Assembly (NCBI RefSeq): GCF_031877795.1
Contig: NC_133931.1
Span: forward strand, 23,310,264-23,374,263
Reading direction: 5' to 3'
DNA: 64,000 nucleotides
From: Strix aluco
Taxonomy: Eukaryota > Chordata > Aves > Strigiformes > Strigidae
In this document: one piece after another, positions 1 to 17,268 of the stretch
How positions within the stretch are numbered: position 1 is the first letter of the stretch
Layout of the letters: each line of letters starts with the position of its first letter
The notes under the pieces: model-generated
Databases searched by the model: none
Seen by the model: the letters and a program-made list of their open reading frames with translations, nothing else
What the model was told of the DNA's origin: nothing
Made by a program: the position numbers and the translations under genes

Positions 1-83
1 ATCTTAACATAGTGACTTGTTAGGTAAAGTGCTCATTCACAGTCATTCACTCAACACACTTCGTTCATGCAACACAGTCCTGA

Positions 84-4161
<4,078 letters not shown>

Positions 4162-4592
4162 CCAGCCTTCCAACTTCCGTCTGCCTCATTCTGAAATTTA
4201 CACAGTAGACCATTTGTCATCCATGCTGTCCCACAAATAGTTTTTGTTTACGATTTGACAGGTTTATGTTACTTCTATTTGGATTTCTATATTTCCCATG
4301 TGGTTTTGTTTAATATTAGGGGAATAGAGCCAGTTAACATTTGGGGAATTTATCTGTTTTCATCTGAGGTGGCCAATATAGGGTTGTGAAATTTTTATAC
4401 AAGTTTTAAATGTTTGGCATAGTACTTTTGGTACATTGTGGCTTCCCACAAGGCCAGTGTTAAAACAGCTTTCTATGTCAAGCAAAGATGACTGCTTGCA
4501 TATTGGTCTGTCATGATGGAAAAAAGGGATGATCAGTTGCAGCCACAGGTGTAGTTAGCATGAATATTCAAGCTGGAGCACACATGGCTGTG

Positions 4593-4598
4593 AATAAA
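4593..4598 (+). terminator. YWHAZ: Possible proximal poly(A) signal in YWHAZ 3'UTR
   Basis: A canonical AATAAA hexamer about 430 nt after the stop codon. Its use would remove both microRNA seed matches listed downstream. Use is unproven. Confidence 0.4.
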
Positions 4599-4742
4599 CT
4601 GATGTCCCATAGATATTGCATGTCAAGTCAACATGTGAAATCTGTGGAATATACCAATCAAGTGTACATCTTTGATTGCAGCTGAAGTGTTCCTTAAGAC
4701 AGTTTGATAACCCAGTCAACTTTCTCTAGAGAAGGACAGAGA

Positions 4743-4749
4743 AACGGTT
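4743..4749 (+). promoter_or_regulatory. YWHAZ: miR-451 seed match (7mer-m8) in YWHAZ 3'UTR
   Basis: AACGGTT is the exact complement of miR-451 bases 2-8. YWHAZ is an established miR-451 target in erythroid cells, where it lowers 14-3-3 zeta. The base opposite miRNA position 1 is C, so this is a 7mer rather than an 8mer. Confidence 0.65.
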
Positions 4750-4839
4750 CACATTCCATTATTTGTAAAGTTACCTGCTGTTGCTTTCATTATTTTTGCT
4801 ACACATTTTATTTGTATTTAAATGGTTTAAGCAACCTAA

Positions 4840-4846
4840 GAACAAA
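4840..4846 (+). promoter_or_regulatory. YWHAZ: miR-375 seed match (7mer-A1) in YWHAZ 3'UTR
   Basis: GAACAAA matches miR-375 bases 2-7 plus the A opposite position 1. YWHAZ has been reported as a miR-375 target in mammals. A 7mer occurs easily by chance in AT-rich sequence, so this is weaker than the miR-451 site. Confidence 0.45.
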
Positions 4847-5131
4847 TGTACAAGTAAAGATGCAGTAAAAAATGAATTGCTTGATATCCATAATGACACT
4901 GTATATCGAGCACAGCAGTAAAACAAAAACCCATGTATTTAACTTTTTTAGGTTTTTTGCTTTTGTGATTTTTTTTTTTTTTGATACTTGCCTAACATGC
5001 ATGTGCTGTAAAAATAGTTAACAGGGAAATAACTTGAGATGATGGCTAGCTTTGTTTAATGTCTTATGAAATTTTCATGAACAATCCAAGCATAACTGTT
5101 CAGAACATGTGTATTAAGTTGATGTAAGTGG

Positions 5132-5137
5132 AATAAA
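5132..5137 (+). terminator. YWHAZ: Main YWHAZ poly(A) signal
   Basis: AATAAA in the context gtggaataaaagttttatg, about 970 nt after the stop codon and followed by T-rich sequence. This context resembles the end of vertebrate YWHAZ mRNAs as I recall them. Confidence 0.75.
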
Positions 5138-5155
5138 AGTTTTATGAATGGACTT

Positions 5156-8100
5156 TTCAACTACCTTTGTAGATTTCATGTCATCTGTCTTCCCACACCT
5201 TTTAGAGTAATGGCAGTATTATACACAAATCCAATATGGAAGTATTTTTATTATGGAAAATCTTAATACCCATCTAGGCATTTAGTTAATTTCAGGGAAG
5301 TCAAGATCGAATACTTCGCATCCGATTTTAAGATTGCTCTAATTCATTAGTTTACAACTTTTAGATGCCTACACCTTTCTGACTGTCCGGCTGAAACTCT
5401 GGAGATACCTTAACAAACATATGGTCCCCAGACTTTTGGCAAAAGGCATACAAATTTCTGAAAGAGCTGACCTTTGGAATAGTCTAGTTACATGGAAACC
5501 CATAGCTTGCTGCTGTTGGCTCTTCAAAGGAGAACTGAGCAGGAGCCTCCAGAGTGTTCAGAGGGTTCAGACACTACAGCTCCGTTTGTGGAGAGACTCC
5601 CCAGAGCCTCTTCCTTTCCTCGTCCCCAGTGAGGTCTGCACTGCTGGTATTCAGAGTAACTATGGCTTTTGTAGATACTTAGATACTTCTTTGAAACTGA
5701 AATAATTACAGGGAAACTGAGACTAATTTTCAAACAGTATCACATCTCTGTCAAGAACGGAGACTCCTGGAAAATAATTGAACTGTATTAAAAAATTCTT
5801 GTGTTTCTGTAGTCAACATAAGGGAAGCTTGAGTGGCCTTTTTCTTGGTTGAGCTGCACCTGTAAACACAGTGTATTTTCTAGTTTTAGATAACTTTTCA
5901 CCCAAATAAAAGTTATCTTGGTGTCACCAGGTTAATCTGATACCTGGAAGAATAAGATGAACCAAGTCACTGAATGTGAACTCTGTTGTCTTACCCTTTT
6001 ACACATGCAGTGGACTTAAGCAAGTTACGGGTCTGACTTTTTAGAAGTTCGGTATAGGCTTTTTCTTGTATTAAAAAAAAAAAAAGGTGAAAATACATAC
6101 AATCATTGCATTTGGAATGTGATGCCCCATTTCTAGAAGCAGCTGAGCCCTTTGTCCCAGAATTTAAGGATTGAGATCAGTAGAAAAGGTGAGTAGGATA
6201 ATCTTAAACCTTAAAAAAGTAGTTAGGGACACTAGTCACCAATCCCAGAATTGCAAGTCAATATTACTTGTTATAATAGGTAATAAAAATTAGAGCCTGA
6301 TAAGAACAGAAAGAAGGGAAGATATGGAGAGCAAAGGTTAACGAGGCTTTCTAAGGGAGAACTTAGTTTATCCCTCAATTATCACTGAAAAAATTAACAA
6401 TGACGACTTAAATACATGAAAGCATTTGTCAAAAGGAAAAAGCCATAATCAAATACATTTACAAAACAAAGGGCTACATTCCAGTGTGGAAGAGATGCAA
6501 GTTGGCAGACCATGACCAAAAAATTCCTTTGGGGATATTGGATCCACTCTTAGAAAGGAGAGACCATAGCTCACTCTATAGCAAATGTGAGTTCTGTCTC
6601 AGAATGGCTGTAATGAAGATGTTGTCTGCTTCCCTTACTGAAAGGATTTGACTTTCAACTTGCATGGTAAACTGCTTTACTCTAAGCACTTAAATTTAAT
6701 CTTTATAAATTGTGACCTGAAAATGTTGTGTGGTTTGGGTTTTTTTTAACCTTTATCCAACCGTTTAAGAAAGTTTTGTGTTAATAGGATTCTGTAAAGT
6801 TATTCCATATAACTGGAGAAATCAAGGTATTACTGAAAATTCAAAAGCACATAATCAAGTGAGAACTGGTAGAATATAGCAGAAGAAATGTTTTGTGCCT
6901 TTAAACAAACTATGAAGGTATCTTTACATAGGCGGTCACTGGATTTTTTTTTGGTGTTTTTTGTTTTTTACAGAAAGCCGCCTCTTATTTCAGTACTTAA
7001 GCTGACCTTTTAAATACCACAGAAGGGTCACCCCTGAGCCTTCATTTCCTCCATTCCTCCACTAGAGTGATCTACGGTATCCGATCATTAAAAAAATTTC
7101 TTGTATTGAGTGATCAGCCTCCTCTTATTACAAGCATGTTTTCATGTGTTTTTAGTCTTTGTTGTGACGTTTGAAGACCCTCCTAAAATGTGGCAGTGTT
7201 GCTTCACACACAGTGCATATCCCCTTCATCCCCCTTTGCTGAGCAGAAAAGGCTCAGGGGCCTTGAATTCTTGGAGCCTGTAGTGCAGCGTTGGCCATGC
7301 ACAGGTTTGCAGTGCAGGGTGCTGTTTCTGTAGGAACTGCACAGCGCTCGCAAGCCGTGGGCCGGGCAGAACAAGGACAGCGTGGGGGTGTTTAAACTGA
7401 CCCGCCTTGCGCTGAGGGCAGCCTGGCCTCCACCTGCAGCCTTGTGCTCCACCATGACAACATGGGCATGCAGAAACTTTAAAGATGCGAGTTCAAGAGG
7501 CTGCAGCCCGGTTAGCACCTACCTTTTACTCCTCTTCCCTTTTGATTCGGGCCCTTTTGGAAGGCAGGTAGCTGAATTAGCTACACCTTCTGTCGGTAAG
7601 CCCTGCGTGCAGCTGGCCGTGTGTGACTGGGTATGCTTCCTTGTTTCCAGTAACTTGCATCTCAGCAAGATCCTGGCAGGCTGCTATTTCCAGATTCTGA
7701 ATGGAGGAGAGAAGGAAGGACAGCCCCGTGGATAAGAAAATGTACTGGAAGTCAAGATTTAGCCTCTAGTCTCAACTCTCTCTTGGGATATTTTTATGGT
7801 AAGTAGCTTTATTCTCTTCCAAGATGCAGTTAAAAGTTGTTGGAAGGTAGGAATCCCAGCCTTTCGGAAAATGGTTACTCAAAGTAGCCTTTCAAAGAGG
7901 GGAAGTTGCTTGCTACTGATGTGGCATTAAGGTGCCTCAAAACTCATGTAAGGAACCTGTTGAAAGTAAAAACTATTCTGTAACCTTTGAGCTGTATTCA
8001 GAGGCCTTGCATTATTCTTGTGGATATAATTGAAAATAATTTTTTGCCTACCCCACCCTTAGAAAAATCAGTATTACCTGTTAACTGTAGTGGTAGGAGC

Positions 8101-11100
8101 TGCTAGTTGTGATGAGCAAGACCCATGCATGCTTTTCCACTCTTGAGATTATGAATTATACAGTAAAGGTTGCTTGATTTGTTTATTCTTCTGTTTGAAT
8201 GTAACAAAATCATTTGACTTAAGGATTCTTCTTTTTTTCTATCCTCTTGTCGCCTAGTCTGAAATAACAAAAAAAAATAATTTAAACTTGCCAAGTGCTA
8301 ATTGCCATAACAACTACCCTTTTTTAAAAAAAAATCAGAAACATTCATGACAAGAGACAACTCCAATATGAATCCAGAAGATGAAGCTCAATTCTATGCT
8401 TTTTACATTGTGCCTCACTGTCCCCAAGCTCTGCTTTTGACAGATGAGTGACAGGATAGTGCTCCAAAGAATTTCTATCCTGTGTAATTCAGTTTCTAGC
8501 TGAAAGCAGAAAAGCTGAGGCTGCTCGCCTGGTTTGGTCTCAGGGTGAGAGACCCACCTCGGGTTGGTGTGGTTTTACCGGACTCCGCACTTTGCGTTAT
8601 CATCAGTTGTTTGAGTTGTGGGTCAAGTTATCTTCTACTGTCTCCTCAGCAAGGCTGACATGGAGCTTCAGTAGATGCAAAGCACAGCAGTCTAAATGGG
8701 TGCTTGAAGCAGAATGAACTATTTTAGAGGTGCAGATTTGCTTTGCAGCTGAGAGGGGACATTAGGGGTATTAGTCATCCTGTTAGCACTGGCTGGTGCA
8801 GGGGGACTCTTGGATCATGAGGTGAGGCTGTAGCTATGCATCCCTTATTGTCACCATTTAGAGAGGGATGCATCTGCTGGTTTTACAGTGGGCACACAGT
8901 TATTAGCAGTGAAATATGTACGAGGTAGAGCCAAGTCGATCACGCTACGTCCCAAACTGCTTTTTTTGAACGAGAGAGAAAATGGCAATTTCAGATTCTG
9001 TTCCTAGGCAAAATACAGCAACAATTATGGCTTGGAAGTAGGAGTTTCTAAGGGCTTCGGAGGTTCACTGTGCAAGCCGTGCAGTTTTGCTTGGCCTCTC
9101 AGGAACCCACAGTTTTGGAACATCGGAGGTTCCTGCAGTGAGCATGGCAGTTTTAGACATGTTTGGAGAATTTTTTGCTAGAGCTGTTCTACAGAAATTT
9201 TTTTTTTTAAGGAAAATTTTTCTAACATAACTGCTTAGATGGATGCTTAGCCCTACTGGCAAAACCTCCAGACATTACCAGATTGTAGTGGCTGAAAGTA
9301 GCTTTGGAGGAAGCTGAAACATACGGGGCCCCCAAACTCAACTACTAGATGCAGATCTGCAATGCTGTAATTCATTGCAGACCCGTTACTTTATGTGACT
9401 CCTGACTGAGGGGAAGCGAGCAAAAAGAAAAGGTTTCAGGGACAACACTTCAAATATGTCATGCCCTGGAATACATGTCTGGGGCTTGTCTTTAAAAGGG
9501 CTTGGAAAACAGTAAAAGAAAATAAGTATTCTTAACCATAGGCTTCCTTCCTTTTGTTTTTTTTCTTTCTTGGATCGGGTGTTTTTTATGGGTTTTTTTC
9601 CTTGCTTGAGATGTGCTTCCCTGAAGAAATTTAGGAAATGATTTCTGTTGACCAGCCATTTCTTGCCTGAGAAGAAACACTGGTTTTGGTGGGAGAGATT
9701 ACTCCATTACTGTTTCTGTTTGCTCCATGTTCTTTCTCCTCCTTTCTTTTAATCCCAGTCCATTGTATAAACTGTGCTGTAGCGCTTTAAAGTTGGAGCA
9801 TTCCATCAGGAATCTACATATTTGTGGCAAGTACAGTGGTATCTGCATATTGGAAGCATTCATTTACGATGCTATTATTGCTGTAGATTAGAGTGCCAGC
9901 TACCTAAAATCTAAATATCATACACCTGAGCTGCCATCGCAGCAGACCATCCCAGGCACACTGGCGAGCATGCCTGGACCCCAGGTGACTTGTAGAGCAG
10001 ACATAACAGCTTGTCAACATGTGTGAATTTGCACAGCCAAGTCCCAAGCTGCTGAATTTTTAAAGTTCCTTAAAGAGGAAAGAATTGTTTAAGTATAAGT
10101 CCTTATGGTAAAATACCCTTATTCGTAGATGAATGTCAAATTTCATTCCATCAGGTTATTTCTTTACATCTAAATTTGATCATTTTATTTCTTTACATTA
10201 CAAAAGTAATACTCAGAAACATTCTCATCTGGATTGATGCTTTATGCTGCTGTATTGCCACACACCAAGTAGAGTGGAAGACTGATCCCCAACCTTGTGC
10301 CGCAGAGCCTAGTGCTTGTACACTGCACTGAGCGTTTTTTAAGAGGCTCATTATAGTTTAACCTTCTGGGACAGGGTAGTTAAGCTGTTTTGCTGTTAAT
10401 GCTAAGCCATTTAGCATCAGCATGTCTAATTCCCACTCCTACTGCCAAAAGGAACTGGAGAACCCTTCTAGGTCAGTGAGGTTGTCTCTGGATTGCCAGC
10501 AAGTGGCATTTCATGAATGAGAATTTTTCTGACCAAAGATAAGGATGTACCATTGCCTCAGTTGGTTGCTTAATGTGTCCTGAGATGACCAGAGGTGATG
10601 GGCTGTAGGCTTTGTAGAGAAAACGCTAAACTTGAGCAAAACATCTGTATGTGTGTTTTGAGACTTGACAGTGTTTCTGCACTCGGTTTCACAGTTCTGT
10701 TCAGAGTAGAGAAAGATTGACTCTTTAATGCTTATAGCTGAGATTTCACCCAAGCTAGATGATGTAAGGCATTTCAGTGCAAATCCAGACCATTCACCAC
10801 CTACGTTCTCATCCTGCCATGTGTCTATGAGCAATGGCCATGTAGGGGTGACAGGCTCTTTTACCAGAGTGAAAAATTAGTTACTGAAGCAAAGTGCTTA
10901 CCTTTTAATAGCAGGGAAACAAAAGTGTAAGTCTATTACCTAAAGCAGCAAACATCAGCAATGAGTGATTTCTTACAAGATGAATCAGGTTGATTGTCAG
11001 TCTGCAGTTCTAGCATAGCTTGAACTTTAGTCCTGAACTGCCAAGGCATAAGGATGGGTTTTACTTCCTGCTGCCTGTACAAGCAAATTTTGTGTACTAT

Positions 11101-13700
11101 CCATCTTTTCCCAGTCTATTTTGTCAGGCTTGAAATTCATTGTGTGCTAAACTCCCTACAAAACAGAAAGTTTGGACAGCTGGGCCTGTAGAAATAGCTT
11201 ACTTCTAAATGTTAGGGAAGGTAAGTCTGTGGCGTTATGTGTTCTGAAAGATAAATAATTATTTTACAAGGAATGCAAACGGATACTTTGGTGAGGTGAG
11301 CAAAGAAAATGCTAGTAACCAGACTACAACAAAAGGAAGTAAGAAGACGTGCTGAGAGAGATAGGGAAGTGAGGCAGCAAGAATCTAACCTCAAAGCATA
11401 GAAGAGATTACAAGACCAAACTTCCAAGCCAGACTTCTGAGCATTTCAGTGACAAGGATTAGAATAGCACGTTCAGTGCGACTCTGCCATTTTATAGGAC
11501 TGAGAGGTGTTTCACAAACTATTCACACACAGACTTGATAAATGAGGATTTTTAGATGGAGAGTGACCTAGAAAAATGGTCTGGACTTTTGTAAAATGGG
11601 GTCAGGTTCCTTAAATGTGACCTTCAGAGAGAAGCAGAGTTAGACTTGTATCTTTTTTTCTCTTTTCCCTGCCTTTTTCTAAATTAAGAATTTATATGTT
11701 AAGCATATGTCAGGCCTATGTTACTTACAAAACTGGGATGAGGTTTTGATTAAAATTTGGTTTTGGTTGTACTGCTATCCCCAGTAGAAATTCAGATCAC
11801 ATTTAGGTCATAGGGGAGCCTGTAAAATGACATTATGAGAGTGAAGATACCAAATGCTGCACAGATAAGGGTTTTAAAGGAAGTGCCTAATTGAGTAATT
11901 CTTCCCTGCTTTTGAATCTGTCGTATGTACAAGGCCCAGCATTTTGAATACGCTTGCAAAGTAAAATCAGAATCAGACTTGACATTCCCAATTGCAGCGT
12001 GTACAACCCAAGGACAATCTCCAGCCATCAGTGGGAGCTACCTGCCTGCCACCCACCAACTGCATCCGGCTGCAGAGCAGAAGTTGTTCGCTGCCTTCCA
12101 CAGCTCCTGCTGTCAGGAGCAACTGCCAGGGTAGACAACTGGCTAAAGAAGACCTGGGGCTTCCCAGGGTTGTTAAGCAGATTGGGAGAGAGGTGTGGAA
12201 TTAGACTAGCAGAAAGTGAAAGGACTGATGGATTTTCAAGGAGAGGAATGAAATAGCTCTGATGGTTGGGATGCAATGGAGAGTCTTTCTGTGGGATAAA
12301 CAGTAATAATGGGGGAAAAAAATCTCCAAAGAAGCCCCTTGTTGAATATTTTGGTAGTACCTCATGTTCCAAACCCATGGAAATGTAAAGGATGGATCCA
12401 AGATACCTTCCAGTCAAAATGGGCTTAATTAGGGATACCACCTGAAAGTCAAGTGAAAGGCTAAAACTGATGCCAGTGGTGGTGGCAGAAAATGTATGTG
12501 TAGAGGGGAAGGGCAGCTTTCAGTGATGACAGTCGTGAAGTTTGTGATGAGTTTGCAGCCTCACCAGATTTTGCCTCATACTTCTAAAGAGCCATGGTGA
12601 TTCATGAGTCACCTTCTCCTTTATCCTACTAATACCTTGGGATTGATAACAAAGGGAAGTGAAAAAGAAGTTGCTATGCTGGTTTCAACCAAGAACTTTA
12701 CTCAGACTGAAAAAATCTGGATTTTCTGTCTCTGAATTTCAAGATTTTTCTTTTTTTCCTTTTCCCTATCAAACAGATGAAACAAGGTATCCAATTACTG
12801 AATTGTCTGTTCACTTTCTTCTGGTAATACTGTATATATGGTATTTTGTTGCAAAATTAAAAGGAATCTTCTACCCTAAAGAAGCTCAAGAGCTCAGTTC
12901 CTCTGTCCTATGCTGCACCTGACTTTCAAGCTGTGCTGTTTTCGTGTCTCTATGAGCATCTTGACTGGGCAACATGTGTGTTTAGCAACTGTTGCTTAAC
13001 ATAGGAGTGCTCTAGGGCTGAATCCCCATCTGTGACGTGCTTCTCTGAAACACTGAACAAACTAATTTCAGAGACAAAGCCATGAAGATCTCCTCCCTGC
13101 AGGCTGATACAATGGACGCCTGAGTCATTTCTGCAGATGAGTCAGTTAACGCATTATGGTCATTAAAGCCTTGGAACACGAAAATCCCATCCAAGGCTGA
13201 TGGTATGAATGACAAGTCAGCCAGTGAAATGGAGAGCCAGTTCTGAGACATCAGGAGAGCATATGTTTATGGCCATCATCGTCATCACTGATGCAATATC
13301 ACAAAACGGTTCCCCGGAAATTCAGTTCGTTTGAACCTGTGAGGATGATGTGACCAACCTTCTTCACCCGCCTGTCACTCCTTCTCCACTTGAGAAGGCA
13401 CTGAGAGTGATAAACCCCCAAGGAGCTGGATGGATTCCCTGCAGGCGTCCAGTGCAGGCTGGCGATGACAAGGTTCATCCATCAAAGGCCAACCAAACAG
13501 GCCAGCTCTTTCTCTGCTGCAATCACACCATCTGTCATAGGTGCTCTCTAGGTTTTGTGGTATGATAATAGGAAATTACATTTTCTTGGAAGGATAATGA
13601 GGAAACCTAAGCTCTTCTCTGTCCCTAAAAGCTATCCCTAAAGTTCACAGCTGAGACATTGGCAGAGAAATTCAAGGGGGCTGCCTGCCTTGCTCCTGCT
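5156..13700. other. Intergenic, no gene recognised
   Basis: Mostly AT-rich sequence with a slightly GC-richer patch around 7200-7740. An AATAAA at 5905 could serve a rare longer YWHAZ transcript. Open frames here are short, lack conserved motifs and are not flanked by convincing splice sites. No tRNA, rRNA or repeat was recognised. Confidence 0.6.
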
Positions 13701-14236
13701 CCTATTCCTTGGCTAAAGAATGGACTTCAGTCTGCAGGGCTGCCAGGTCTGACTTTAATTTGTGCAAGAGATCTTTCGATGGAAATGTTTGATTAAAACA
13801 TTTACCATTCAAACAAGAAACTTCAAGATGTAATTTAAACCTTATAGAAAATCACAGATATTTTTGAGGAAATGTAAGCTGAATTTGGAGCAGACTTCAT
13901 GCCACATACTGAGAAAAAGCTACATCACACTCTCCCTAACAAGGTTCCTGAGACAAATTAAAGAATCAATTAAGTATCTTTCATGAGGAAATAAAATGTC
14001 CAAGAGGGATGAGCCAGATGACCTTTTCTTGATTCAAGAAATGTCTGTTACACTCTGATGATACATTTTTCTTTTAGTTATTAGCCTTACAGGATGGACT
14101 GTAATATTTTTTGTGATATTAGATCCTCTTTAATTATGTCTTTTCTTTCATGTGGCATGTGCTAAGGTTTCTAGTTGTATGATAGACTTAAACTCCTTAG
14201 GCTAAGACCATATGCAACTGAAGATAAAACTCAATT

Positions 14237-14250
14237 AAAAAAAAAAAAAA
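14237..14250 (+). repeat. Poly(A) homopolymer tract
   Basis: Fourteen consecutive A followed by caaaaaca. I see no retrotransposed gene upstream that would make it a processed-copy tail. Confidence 0.8.
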
Positions 14251-17244
14251 CAAAAACAGATCGAGAAGCTATCAGATACTCTAATGCAATTTCAGTGGCA
14301 TATTACACCAAGAAGTAAAATCTACCTTTTGAAAAATGAAAATGTTGCTTAAGTTGTTGATGGAAGAACAAGTATTCCTGTTGTTACTTAAGAGCTACTG
14401 TTGAAAGTATCTGACACCCCCCTTTAGCTGCATCTCTGATGGAGAGCCTGAGGATGCTGTGTAGAAGTCTGGCTATTCTGTAGCTGAGAAGGGAGCACAG
14501 ACAGAAGGGTTTGTTGCTCAGAATTGCCAGAAGATGCAAAATTATCTAGGAGAAGAGGGAAATCTCTCAGGAGATGTTCGTGCTGTTGATAATGGCAGCA
14601 AATGCTGTGCTGGGCTCTACAGAGGCATACAAAACACGTGCCCTGGGGCGTCTTACACTCTCAGCTGTTGTTCAGTGCATCTGCAGAATTCCTCCAGAGG
14701 CTGGACACGACGCTAGAGTTCACATCTCTGTCCGTGACTGCCTGGCAGCTCCATCTGCTATGTAACCTCAGTGGAGAATTGTCCAGAGACCAAAGTACTA
14801 GAGCCTTAGCGCCTGCAAGTAAGTGCTGTTGGCAATCCACACTAAAGCTCCATTTCCTTGGCAAATAATGAACTGGAGCTCTCTCAGTAGAGTAGCAACA
14901 TGTGTGTTTTCTGTTCAGCAATACCTGTAATCTTTTTGCCTAGCTCATAGGACAGCATCTTTACCCGACTCATGACAGCAAGCATCTGGTGTGCCAGGTA
15001 ACGTAGCAGGAGAAAGATGTCAGGCTCCCAAAATTCCACACCACATCCAGCCTAATGGAGCATTTTTGAGCACGAAGACCCCTGCACAGTATTCCTCAGC
15101 ATCAAGCCATAAAAGAGGACACAGTGATGAACTGTGAAATATCTAACCTTTGGACTTGGTACTGTAGATGGAGGATGCAGACTGGAAGTGCCCACTCCAC
15201 CTGCCTCCAGAAGCAGGCTTCAACATGCTTCTTGGCCCTCTAAAGCCAACAGAAAAGAAAGAGACCCTTTACATGGGTGACTAACCCTCTCTGTAACAGA
15301 CACAGGGTAAACTGGGTCTCCTGGAGATGCCCCTCTCTCCTTTAATGGGCAAGTGAGCCCCTGTTTTTGATGACTGAAGTCAGAGGAGCTGCCCCTCCGT
15401 GTACTAACTCATGCCTGCTCTGTTTCATGTGTGCAGCCTTGTCCACTGCCCTTTCCCCCCACATCAGTGCCAGGCTGCACATATTTGAAAGCCCATGTTC
15501 CCAAGAGCAGGCAGCTCTGGCAGCACTCCTGAGCTGACGTGCGTGAGCAGCTCCCAGAAGGGGCACCCTCTGCATGGCTGGAGACAATGATTTGAGGAGC
15601 AGGGAGATCCCTAACCCTGTTTTTTTTATAACCAGTTCCCTCACTGCTAAGCAGCAGGGAAGGCAGCAGGTATCTCCTGAAAAACCCTTCAGGTTTCTCT
15701 CGTTTCTGTGCTTATGTGGCTAGGGCAGGGGAGCAGGGCAGCTGCCACCCCTCGGGGGGCTGGTGCCTCTCTGTGGGCCATACCTGCAGGCACCCCAGGG
15801 CCTCAAGAAGCTATTTCTTGCCAAAACCATAATCTCTGAATACACAGAGGAGCTGTGCAGATAATAAACCCTTGACATTTCAACCTGTCATACACACAAA
15901 GCAGAACACTAAAGCAAAATGACATGCAAAGTTGCCAAGAGTAAGTATTCAAGCAGGAAAAGCATTCAGGAAACCTGCAAATGGGACCTGGGCATGTTCT
16001 TCTTATCATTAATTCAAAGCTCTCTGCAGCGTGTTGATGCTATCTGCACGGAGTGGCGCACATCAGGACACTGACCTCATCTCCACTGCAAAGCAAAGGA
16101 AAGGAGCCGTAGTCCCCACGCGCAGCTGCCCGTCAGAGCAGGTCTCTGGTTTCGGAGGCTAGTCCTTGCTGCTGTGCTGTGCCCCATACCCCACGGGGAA
16201 CGGGCTGTTTCTGAAATCAGTAGGTGTCTGGCTGTTGCCTTTCAGAGAAACTGAATTGGAGGCTCAACAAGGCAGAAAGCATGTGCTGCAATTAAAAAGC
16301 CAAAGCATCATGGCAAAAGTTGTAGCTTACACTGCAGGGAAAGATTTACAGTTCTGCTGTTTCTTTCCCAGGAGGACTGGGCTATCCTACGTGTCCCTTC
16401 GTATGGTTTCACAGTCAGAAAACTGATGCAGCTGAAAACTAATCTTCATTTTCTACTGGATGGGGTCCCTGATGTCAAGGACACAAAGATGCCAGTGTCA
16501 ACACCAGGCGAGCATGGGACCGCCCTTTCTAATCACGGCCCCTTAGGAAACTGCAGCCTGCAGGTAGAGCTTGAGCCTGCGAACTTGAAAGAGCCGCATG
16601 CAGTACTCGGCTCTTCCATCCCGTGGAGCAAAGGTGTGTTTTTTGTGAGCATCTATGACCTGAACCAGGATGATTCATCCATGAGCCACTCCTGCGTGAA
16701 ACAGAGGTCATGCAGTGCTGAATTCTACCCTGCATGCTCTCTACTCCAGTGTAAGATATAAATAGTTACTGAGACTAAAAATGTTTACAATTTTTTCTAT
16801 ACCTAAAAAACTAGATTAGGCAGTAAAAAAGCACATTGCTTCATCTTTTTTTCCCCTAAGGAGAGAGGAAGGTGAGCTTTCTGTTTGTAGTCAATACATG
16901 TAAAGGATTTTCATCAGTGAGTTTCTCTCATCATCGTGTTGCATTGTTACCTGACAGTAAACAATGCACTAATGAGATCCCTTAACATTTGCCACAAGAT
17001 TATGGTTTTAGTAGCTTGCTGCTGTAACCATGATGAGCTGGAGATAGAAACCAAGCGAGCTTTGTGGAGAGATACCAATACATTGTATCAGGCCAAGTTT
17101 AGATCATAAATGTTGGGCACAGCATTTCTTCATGCATTTTTACGTGAGAATCTCTCCATCACACATGGCCAGGATCCAGGGTGAATAAACTGAATTTTAC
17201 AGTTTCTAGCATTTGCTGTCTCCTACCAGTTCAGTTGGAGGAGA

Positions 17245-17268
17245 GGGGATGGGAAGGGGAGAGTGGGG
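17245..17268 (+). other. G-quadruplex-type motif
   Basis: Four runs of three or more G separated by 2-5 nt (GGGG, GGG, GGGG, GGGG). Intergenic; no associated gene seen. Confidence 0.55.

Larger units (their letters stand above)
4162..5155 (+). other. YWHAZ: YWHAZ 3'UTR
   Basis: AT-rich untranslated region of about 1 kb running to a likely cleavage site 15-20 nt after the AATAAA at 5132. It contains seed matches for miR-451 and miR-375 and an earlier AATAAA at 4593. The exact end is inferred from the signal position. Confidence 0.82.

Noticed and set aside
12028-12441. 137-codon minus-strand frame with overlapping plus-strand frames
   Set aside because: No motif, no flanking exons, and overlapping frames on both strands of unique intergenic DNA, as expected by chance.
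13990-14070. Possible CR1 or L2-like 3' end (gagccagatgacctttt, then ctctgatgatac)
   Set aside because: Only about 20 bases resemble a retroposon terminus and the upstream blocks are missing. Not enough to call without an alignment.
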